Below are positions 47,835 to 57,300 of a DNA stretch of 64,000 nucleotides, one piece after another. Both the position numbers and the translations under genes were made by a program. The DNA is from Deltaproteobacteria bacterium. GTDB taxonomy: Bacteria > UBA10199 > JACPAL01. Numbering within the stretch: position 1 is the first letter of the stretch; each line of letters opens with the position of its first letter. The stretch is taken from contig JACPAL010000016.1 in assembly GCA_016180855.1 (NCBI GenBank), positions 1-64,000 on the forward strand. Reading direction: 5' to 3'. The notes beneath the pieces are model-generated. The model made no database searches. It was not told the DNA's origin and was given only the letters and a program-made list of their open reading frames with translations.

Positions 47835-47908
47835 TGGGCACGACTGGACTCGAACCAGTGACCCCTTCCATGTCAAGGAAGTACTCTAACCAACTGAGCT
47901 ACGTGCCC
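47835..47908 (-). tRNA. tRNA-Val (anticodon GAC)
   Basis: Minus-strand cloverleaf: acceptor GGGCACG with CGTGCCC, D loop AGTTGGTTAGA, anticodon loop TTGACAT, T arm ACTGG-TTCGAGT-CCAGT, discriminator A. CCA is not encoded. It is only 10 bases before thrS, so the two probably share a transcript. Confidence 0.96.
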
Positions 47909-47931
47909 TTCTCTTTCCTATCGTGGCCCAT

Positions 47932-48047
47932 AAATAACTTTACGCTTTGTCGCCGTTCGTAGAGTGTCCTCGACGTACAGACAAGTACGCCTGCGGCGCT
48001 CTCCTCGCGGCTTCGCGCGTAAAGATTATTTCTGAGCCACTCCTCCG
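47932..48047. repeat. Dispersed palindromic repeat, copy B (full-length)
   Basis: Arms aaataactttacgc (47932-47945) and gcgtaaagattattt (48017-48031) are near-perfect inverses, giving an element of about 100 bases with an inner hairpin around gtac..gtac at 47973-47988. Bases 47991-48047 match copy A (19022-19078) in reverse complement with one mismatch. The core 47971-47995 is shared, apart from the loop, with the element inside cdd at 59236-59260. Confidence 0.85.
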
Positions 48048-48147
48048 AGTTAGTCAACGTATTCACCGGACATCGGACTAAATATATAACCCATTGGAAA
48101 TTCAGTGCTTTTAAAGATTGGATTGCAATGTGTCAAGGAGATATCTG

Positions 48148-48342
48148 CTAATTTCCGGTCGATGGAAGAACGACTTGGCCCTGTACCCGAATGGTTGTCT
48201 CCTCCTCAGGAAGCGATTTCCCCTCGCCCGTAACCTCTTCCACCTGACCTGAGGCCTCCCCCATACGATTATCAATAGCAGCCGAGCAACCGGTCACCAA
48301 TATGATCGCCACGATGAGAAATTTTGTAAATTTGAGTGTCAT
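48148..48342 (-). CDS. Small lipoprotein downstream of the giant Calx-beta gene
   Basis: 64 residues. Signal peptide with lipobox VTGC (C19) and a mature acidic part of 46 residues (ASGQVEEVTGEGKSLPEEETTIRVQGQVVLPSTGN). The ribosome-binding site GGGAGGG is strong. It starts 23 bases after the giant gene stop, so the two are probably one operon. No family recognised; a role in anchoring or export of the giant protein is only a guess. Confidence 0.7.
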   Translation of the reverse strand: MTLKFTKFLIVAIILVTGCSAAIDNRMGEASGQVEEVTGEGKSLPEEETTIRVQGQVVLPSTGN

Positions 48343-48365
48343 CCGTTTAAACCCTCCCTCAGGTT

Positions 48366-51300
48366 CTAGTGACGTCCTAACCCTCTTCCATCTCCTTCAT
48401 CATCCTCTTCGTCGTCATCGTCCCCATGACCGTTTCCATTACCATTGCCATTTCCGTTCCCGTTATTTCCTTCTCCACCGTTCCCACTCCCCCCTTCATG
48501 ACTGCGAACGGAAGGAGGAGCTGGCTCCTCATCCTCGTCATCATCAATCAGAGGGACTGATGGGGCAGGAGATCCAATATCTTCCTCTTCTTCAGAGAAA
48601 TCAACCGTCTCAACTGGAGGAGCTGGTGGTGCAGGAGGGGCTGTCTCTTCATCATCTGTTCTCCGCTCGCCATCGTCATGATGGCCATTGCCATTCCCAT
48701 TACCGTTGTTCCCTTCTCCACCGTTCCGATTCCCCTCTCCATCACTGACAACGGGGGGAAGGGTCTCAACCGGAGGAGCTGGTGGTGCAGGAGGCATTGT
48801 CTCTTCATCATCAGAAATGATCGGGTCAACAGGTCTCGGTGATTCATTGACATCGGGCGGCGACATCTCTGTACCAAAAATGGGACCACTCGTCACACCG
48901 TCATTACGATTGTCGTTACCATTTCCATTTCCGCGGCGGCCTTCCTCCTCCTCTTCTTCAAAAAACTCACGCAGATTGTCGAGCAGCCAGCGAGGATTAA
49001 CGGTACGACCAGCCTCGATCTCAGAGGCAATGTAGTGAATAATCTCATCCCGATGTCTTTCGATTCTTTGCCGATCTCCCGACCCTGCCATCTGCATGAT
49101 CTCGGTCATGAGATGGGCAAGAATTGCCATGTTGTCGGGGGGAAGAACCATGCCAGTTGACTCCTCCGCCTCCCGGATCACCTCCACGGTCTCCTGAACA
49201 ACCTCCATGAGATTCTCCGCAGACGTTTCATCTTCTCCGGCAGCATTCAGTGAGCCGGCCACGACAACCGCCTCCTCATGGTTCTCAACCAGGGAGTAAT
49301 CGTCTGCTGCATGCATCTCGTCCACGAGATCAGCAACGATATTGAAAATTTCCCCTGTATTGACCACTGATTCATCGATCCAGTCCTCATCCATCGCATG
49401 GGTGATATCAACCATCACCTCTAAGCCTTTCGCATCCTCATCAATGACCTCACAGGCCGTTGCATCTCCCATCGCAAAAGAACTGGTAAAATCGGCCACG
49501 GAGCGAATAACCTTCTGCGTCTTGTGGATCTTCTCCTCAAACGCCTCCTCTTTCAAACCACAGCCATCACTCGCATAATTCGCCACGGCCTGGAGGACTT
49601 CCTCTCCAATTCTTCCTGAGGAGAGATCACCCATCAGTTGTCCGTAGTTACGGCACCCAAGTTTAGAACAGGAGATTCCGCGCGCCATGAGGCAGCCAAT
49701 CGCCTTTCGGAAGGTGCCAACGACCCCACCGATCCCGGAGAGGGCATCGTCCGAACGGCTGAAGAACCGGTTCGCAAACGTCTCTGCACAGGTCGCTCTG
49801 GCACTGATCTCCTCGGAATGACCTCCCAGGTTTTCACTGATCTGTTCGCGCAGGAGACTGAGCGAGAAGGTGCTATCAATATCAACAGTACCAATAGGGA
49901 AAGATTCCTTCCTTGCCTCCCCCAGCGTCGTCTTCATCTCCGCATATTTCTCGATCACAAGGTGCCCAATAGAGGCTGTGAAGACGACCTTGAGACTGCT
50001 GAGGTGAGCAACATGGATCTCCTGAAGATTGCTTTCACTCGGATCGACCGCCCGCATAAAATTAATATCCATTGAAAAACTGCAGTCGGGATTGAGCGTT
50101 CCCTGTCCCACCATCTCACCCGTCATCAAATTCGTCGCGACCACCGTTCCGCCGGCGCAACTCGAGACGACCGTCTCACCGATCGTTTCGGTCTCCACAA
50201 CAGGGACCGGGGTTGGCTCCGGAGTTGGTTCCGGCCCGGGTTCCTGCTCTGGCTCTGCAGCAACATCGTTATCGACGACGGTCACATTAATATTGCTGAT
50301 GGGGGCCACGGCATAAAGGGGATCAAGACTCGTTACCGCCTGGAGAACAGAACTGGCATGGTTCCCTTCAATCTCTTGATCGTCGACGGCTGTGAGGGTG
50401 ACCGTCTGGGAAACATTCCAGTCAAGCGCCGTAAAGACAAGCATCGCCTGATCCGTACTAACTTCTGCATCTGTGCCGAGGGTCACCGTTACATCCGACA
50501 TCGGCTCGCTCGTCAGAACGACCTCGTAACTATCGGTCGCTCCCCCTTCTGACAGAACGGTTGCCCCCGCTGATTCGGTGACGACAAAGCCCGCCGTATC
50601 GTCATCACTGATCGTAATCTCCAGAGGGGTAACGACTAATGCATTAAAATTGTTATCGGTGCTTGTCGTGGCAAGTGAGAGGGAGGCGTTACGCGCCCCT
50701 TCGTCACGTTTATTGTCAACAGCACCCAGCGTAACGGTCTGGAAATCATCCCAGTTATCAGAAGTGAAAGTCACACCGTTCGTATTGACTGTAACGCCCG
50801 TATCGGTAGTCAATGTCACTGTCACATCGGCCTCAGGCTGGGCGCCCAAGACCAGTGTAAAGCTGTCAGCTCCTCCCCCCTCGCCAACGAGATTACTACC
50901 GCCGGAGAGGCCAACGAGCAGGGCCGCCCTGTCATTCTCCGTGATTTGAACATTGACGGAGGCAACTGAAATTGCATTGTAGAGTGGGTCGGTGCTCACG
51001 ACAGCATGGGTAATCGTTGAACCATGGTTTTCGGCCTCAACACGTGCATCATCAACTGCTGTCACCGTAACGGTCTGGGGCTGATCCCAATTGGCCGCGG
51101 TAAAGACCAGATTGTTCCGATCGACCGTCACCTGACTGTCTGTGGTAACCGTGATCGTCACATCCGCGGTCGGCTCGCTCGTCAGAACGACCTGATAGCT
51201 ATCAGTCGGACCTGCCTCGGTCACACCGGTTGAGCCACCAGTCTGGGTAACTGAGATGCCGACAGAATCGTTGTCGGTAACCGAAGCAACAACGTTGCCG

Positions 51301-54300
51301 ACGGAAATCCCGTCGTAATCGGTATCGGAGGCACTCGTAACAATATGACTGATCGTAACACTGGATACCTCCTCGTCCAAATCATCATTGGTCGCCGTCA
51401 CCGTCACTGTCTGCGGTGAGTCCCAGTTAGAGGCATTGAAAATGAGTTCGGAGGTACTAACCGTCACTCCGAGATCGGTATCGGAAGAGGTGATCGCAAC
51501 GGTCACAACACCGCGTGGACGACTTGTCAGCACAACCGTGTAATCATCCGTTGCGCCGCCTTCCGTCACATTAGTGCTGCCTCCCGAAGAGGCAACGCTC
51601 ACACCAGCGGAATCGTTGTCTACGATACCGACCATCAAATCACCCAAGGAGACTCCATCGTAATCCGGATCATCGGAAGAGACGGTGTGGGTAATCATTC
51701 CCGAATGATTCCCTTCGGCATCGTCGTCATCGACCGCAGAGAGCGTAATCGTCTGGGGAACCGCCCAGTTCTGGGATGTGAAGAGAACAGTTGTCTGATC
51801 GGCAACAATCTGGTTGCCCGTATTGAGCAGGATCGTCACATCAGCAGAAGGCTGGCTGACCAGAACAAGGCTATAGGCGTCAGAATTCCCTCCCTCCGTA
51901 AGACTGGTGGAGCCCCCTGTCTCCGTCAAAGAAACAGTCCCGCGGTCATCATCCGTGATCGTCAAGGCATACAAATCATTGGCACCCAGAACGGCATTTG
52001 TGGGAAGAGACAGGCTGATTTCAACGCTCTCATCCCCCTCATCGAGGGTATCATTCACAATCGACAGGGTTATATTTTTCGTCGTCTCTCCGGGATTAAA
52101 GAGGAGGATCCCATCCGTCAGAGAATAATCGGTTCCATTTCCCGTAGCGGAACCACCCGTCACTGTATAGAGGACCGACACCGTCTGGGAGGTATTACCC
52201 TGGAGGGCCACCTCCATCGTGACATCTCCCGTCGATTCTCCCTGACTTGAATTTGAGGCGGTAAATGCCACGCTGGGTGTCGAATCGGTGTCCTGTATTG
52301 TCAACAGACCGACGGCATCTCCCAGCGTGGCATTGGTGGGGGAGCTTAAAGTAATCTGAATCGTCTCATTCGTCTCATCAATATTATCGCCCAGGAGTGA
52401 CACGGCAATGGTCTTGCTTGTCTCTCCGGGATTGAAAGAGAACGGCCTCTCTGAGGCAGCGATATAGTCAGAACCTGCCGTGGCCGTCCCGTTCGCCGTT
52501 GAGAAATTAGCCGTTACGTACCTCCCGCTGGGGGTCGAGAGAGAAACCGTCATCAAGGCAAAAGAGTCTGTCAGGGGCTCATCGACAACCAGATCATTGA
52601 TCGAAAGTTGTGGGGCATTATCATCATCCGTGATTTTGACCGTATGCACCATTGTTCCACCTTGAGTTGCATTATGTGGTGTCCCCATCGTCAAAACGAT
52701 CGTCTCATCATCCTCATCCAGGAGATCATTCGTTAATGTGACCGTAATATCCGCCGTCATCGATCCCGCAGGGATCAGAAGCGGGGCAGCACTGACAGTT
52801 CGATCCGAATCCCCGGCCGTCCCGGTCACCGCAAAAGGAACGTCAACATCAAACCCGGAAATAGCTGAGAGCGAGGCCGTCACGGTCAGTGAACCGGCAT
52901 TCTCGGTGGCATCCTGTACACTAGAAGTGAAGTCAACCGACGGGGTCGCATCATCGTCGGTGATCGTCGCGGTATGAACCGTTGCCCCCCCGACCGTTGC
53001 ATTGGTCGGTGCCCCCATCGTCACAATAACCGTCTCGTTATTCTCATCGAGCGTGTCATTTGTTACGGCCAGCGTGATTGTTCCCGAGGTGGAGCCGGCT
53101 GAGATCGTGATCGGACTCGAGGTTGCTGTATAATCCGCCCCTCCTGCGGTTCCACTCAACACAAATGGAACCGTTACATCCAATCCCGAGGATTGCGAAA
53201 GTTGAGCGGTCACAGTGACCGACCCGACGCCCTCGGATTCACTTTGTGAGGTCGTCGTAAAATAAACTATAGGAGGTGAATCATCATCCGTAATCGTCAC
53301 GGTATGAACCGTTGTCGCCCCGACCGTTGCATTGGTCGGTGCCCCCATCATCACAATAACCGTCTCGTTATTCTCATCGAGTGTGTCATTTGTTACGGCC
53401 AGCGTGATTGTTCCCGAGGTGGAGCCGGCCGGGATCGTGATCGGACTCGAGGTTGCTGTATAATCCGCCCCTCCGGCGGTCCCACTCAACGTAAATGGAA
53501 CCGTTACATTCAATCCCGAGGATTGCGAAAGTTGAGCGGTCAGCGTCATTGTACCGATGCTCTCGGCACCACCCTGAGAGGCCGATGTGAAAGAGATCGT
53601 CGGACTCGCATCATCATCCGTTATGGTGACTGTATGTACCGACGTCGCGCCAACCGTTGCATTCGTTGGTGTCCCCATCGTTACAATAACGGTCTCGTTA
53701 TTCTCATCGAATGCGTCGTCAACAGGGGTCACCGTAATCGTGCCACTGTTTGCGCCAGCGGCAATCACGATCGAACTTGAACTGATACCATAATCAAGGC
53801 CGGTCGCCGTACCGCTAACTGTTAATGGAACAGTTACAACCAATCCCGAGGCCGCCGAGAGGTTCGCGGTGATCGTTATGGCCTCGGCCCCCTCCGCCCC
53901 CGATTGTGAATCCGAACTGAAGGTAACGACAGGTGTCACATTATTATCCGTAATCGTCGCCGTATGGGTCGTGACCGCTCCCAAGGTGGCATTGGTCGGC
54001 GCTCCCATTGTCAGGATAACCGTCTCATCATTCTCATCCAGGAGATCATTCGTTAATGTGACCGTAATATCCGCCATCATCGATCCAGCCGGAACCACAA
54101 GCGGGCTAGCGCTGACAGTTCGATCCGAATCCCCGGCCGTCCCGGTCACTACGAAAGGAATGCTAACATCCAATCCGGAAACCGCCGAGAGGAAGGCCGT
54201 CACCGTCAGTGAACCGGCATTCTCGGTTGCATTCTGTCTATCAGAGGTGAAGGCAACCGACGGTGTTGCATCATCATCCAGGATCGTCGCGGTATGAACC

Positions 54301-57300
54301 GTTGTCGCCCCAATCGTTGCATTCGTGGGAGATACCATTGTCACAACAACCGTCTCGTTATTCTCATCGAGCGGGTCATTGATTACGGTCAATGTGATCG
54401 TTCCCGAGGCAGAGCCGGCCGGGATGACAAGCGGGCTCGAGGTCGCCGTATAATCCGACCACACTCCCGCGGTTCCAGTCAGTGTAAATGGAACGGTTAT
54501 GTTGAGTTCAGACGCCGATGAAAGCTGCGCTGTTACTGTCATCGTACCAACCCCCTCGACTCCGTTTTGGGATGCTGATGTAAAAGAGACTGTAGGGGGA
54601 ATATCATTGGCACTGATCAAGATCGTATGGCTCATATTGGAGCCTGGATTGGCATTATCAATGTCATTAATCGTCAAAACGATCGTCTCTGGGCTCTCTT
54701 GTTCCGTATCGTTGATGAGCGTTACGGGGATATTAACAGAGGTAGAACCCTCGGGTACTGTTACCGACCGGGCCGTGAGGGTGTAATCCGTACCGCCTCC
54801 CGTTGCGGTTCCCGTCACGTTATAATTAACAATGACGTCCCTTCCAACGACCTTGGAGATCCGTACAGAAACATTGACAACCCCATCACTCTCCGAGACG
54901 GTCTGCGAGGCACTCCCAAAATCAGCCAGAGAGCGATCATCATCGTCATCAATCTCTGCCGTGTGTCTGATCGTTGCCCCCTGTGTGGCGTTGACCGGCG
55001 TCCCCATATTAACAATAATCTTCTCATCATGTTCATCCAAAACATCATCAACCACCGTAATGACAATAGCCGCCGAGGCCGAACCGGCCGGGATTGTCAC
55101 GGGGCTTGCTGAAATTGTGTAATCGATTCCCCCTGTGGCAATGCGTGACCCCGTGGTCGTGATTGTAAATGGGACCGTCACATCCCGTCCTGAGACAGTC
55201 GAGAGAGCGGTGACAATATTCATCGTCCCGATGACTTCCTTCTTCTTCTGCGAACTGCTCGTAAAGGTGACGGTCGGTGTGGCATCATTATCAGTAATGG
55301 AGACCGAATGGACGGGAAGTGGTCCCAGTGTGGCATTGGTTGCCCCCCCTAAAGAGATCACGACGGTTTCATTATCTTCATCGAGGGTATCATTTACCAG
55401 CGTTAGCGCCATCGTCACGGAGGCCGACCCGGCCGGGATTATGAGCGGGCTAGCGGACAAACTGTAGTCAACCCCTGCCCCGGTCGCTGTACCGGAAACG
55501 GTAAACGGGACCGTCACCTCTCGGCCTGAAACAGGTGAAACGGTTACCTCAATCGAGATCGTACCGAGGTTTTCGTTCTTTTGCTCATCGGAAAGGGTAA
55601 ATGAGACATAGGGGAGATCATCATTGTCGTTTATTGTCATGGTATGCGAGGTAATCGCCCCTGCCGTTGCGTTCGTGGGAGATCCCATCGTCACCACAAC
55701 CGTTTCGCTATCTTCATCAAGGGCATCATCGGCTAATGTCAGCAGAATCGTACCGGAGCTTGAACCAGCCGGGATCGTCAGCAGACTATCTGTTACTGTG
55801 TAATCGGCCCCTCCGGCCGTTCCACTGAGAGAGAACGGGACCGTCACCTCCTGGCCTGAGATACCCGAGAGCTCGGCGATAATATAAATCTCACCGCCAC
55901 TCTCTACGACACTTTGAGAGGCCGCTGAGAATGAGACCGTTGGTGGGAGGTCATTATCAACAAGTGTCATGGTATGCGTTGTGACAGCCCCCAGAGTGGC
56001 GTTGGTCGGCGACCCCATTGTCAGGATAACCGTCTCATCATTCTCATCAAGTGCATCATCTGTCGCCTGCAGTAGAATCGTTCGTGTCGTTGAACCAGCC
56101 GGGATCGTGATCGGACTGCTGAAATCAAGGTTATAATCACCGACCCCTGCGGTACCGCTGATCGAGTAGGGAACCGTAACGTCTCTTCCTGAAACAGCAG
56201 AAAGGGTAATGCTTATAGCAGTTGCAACAGGCCCCTCCTCGCCCGCCGTGTCAGTGCTTCTTGTAAAGCGAACCGTAGGAACGGCATCATTATCAAGAAT
56301 CGTCCCGGTCGCTGGTCCCGAAACCGCATTCGTTCCATTAATGACAGAGGCAACCGATGCCACCACGGTTTCATCATTCTCATCAAGGGCATCATCCACA
56401 ATACTCAAATTGATAAAGGCATAGAGATTCCCTGGGGTTATAACAATCGAGGGAGAGGGAGCGGTATAGTCACTGTTCAAGGTCGCCGTACCACCCAAGT
56501 TGAGATTAACAGTGACATCCTGACCCGAGGCCTGAGAGAGCGTCGCCATAAATCGGATTGCAGCCCCAGGAAAATTTTCCAGGTCGAGTGAGGGATCACC
56601 ATTAAGATCAAGCGCCGTCACGCTCGGAGGGTCATCATTATCACCGATACTGACCGTATATTCACTGCCGGTCCCTGAAATGATCGGGGCGTTCGTTGGA
56701 TTCGTGAGCGTAAAGATGAGCGTCTCGGTCGCCTCATCAATCGCATCATCCACGATAGAAAAAGTGACCTCCCTGAAGGGACGACCTCCCGTCTCCATGC
56801 CGATCGGGTAGGTCAATCGCTGTGTTGCAGGCACCCCGTGAAAATCGTAAAAGGAGGCCGCTGTACCGGAACTGGCCACATCAACAGTCACCGTCTTTTC
56901 AACATAGCTCGTGAGATAAACTCGGACAGAACCATCACCTGAGTTTTCGAAGGTCCCAATGCCTGATGCCGGTTCGGTAAAGCTGCTACCTGAAAAATAG
57001 ATCTCAGGGGCCGCATCGTTGTCGGTAATCGTGATATCGGCCATGGAAGAGGCATTAATGGTTGCGTCTCCGGCATTCGTAAAATTAAGATAGAGAACCT
57101 CATCAAACTCATCGATCGCATCTCCATGAATATCAACGACGACATTTTTTTCTGTCTCTGCAGGGAGAAAACTGAGTGAACCGCTGGCTGTTGAATAATC
57201 AGTCGTGTAGGCTGAAGAACCGCTCCGTCGCATTAAAGAATAATTGACGGTCGCATTAACCTCAGAGGCCCCCTCCTTCAAGACCCTGATCGTGACCCTC

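Noticed and set aside
51687-52250. Plus-strand open frame of 187 codons within the giant gene
   Set aside because: It is the reverse of a repeated Calx-beta coding region; similar frames recur at each module and have no start signal.
52981-54500. Regularly spaced repeats that might be a CRISPR array
   Set aside because: The period is 330 bases, in frame, and codes for protein modules; no short repeat-spacer pattern exists.
54627-55112. Plus-strand open frame of 161 codons
   Set aside because: Same shadow effect of the repeats; the minus-strand modules continue without a break.
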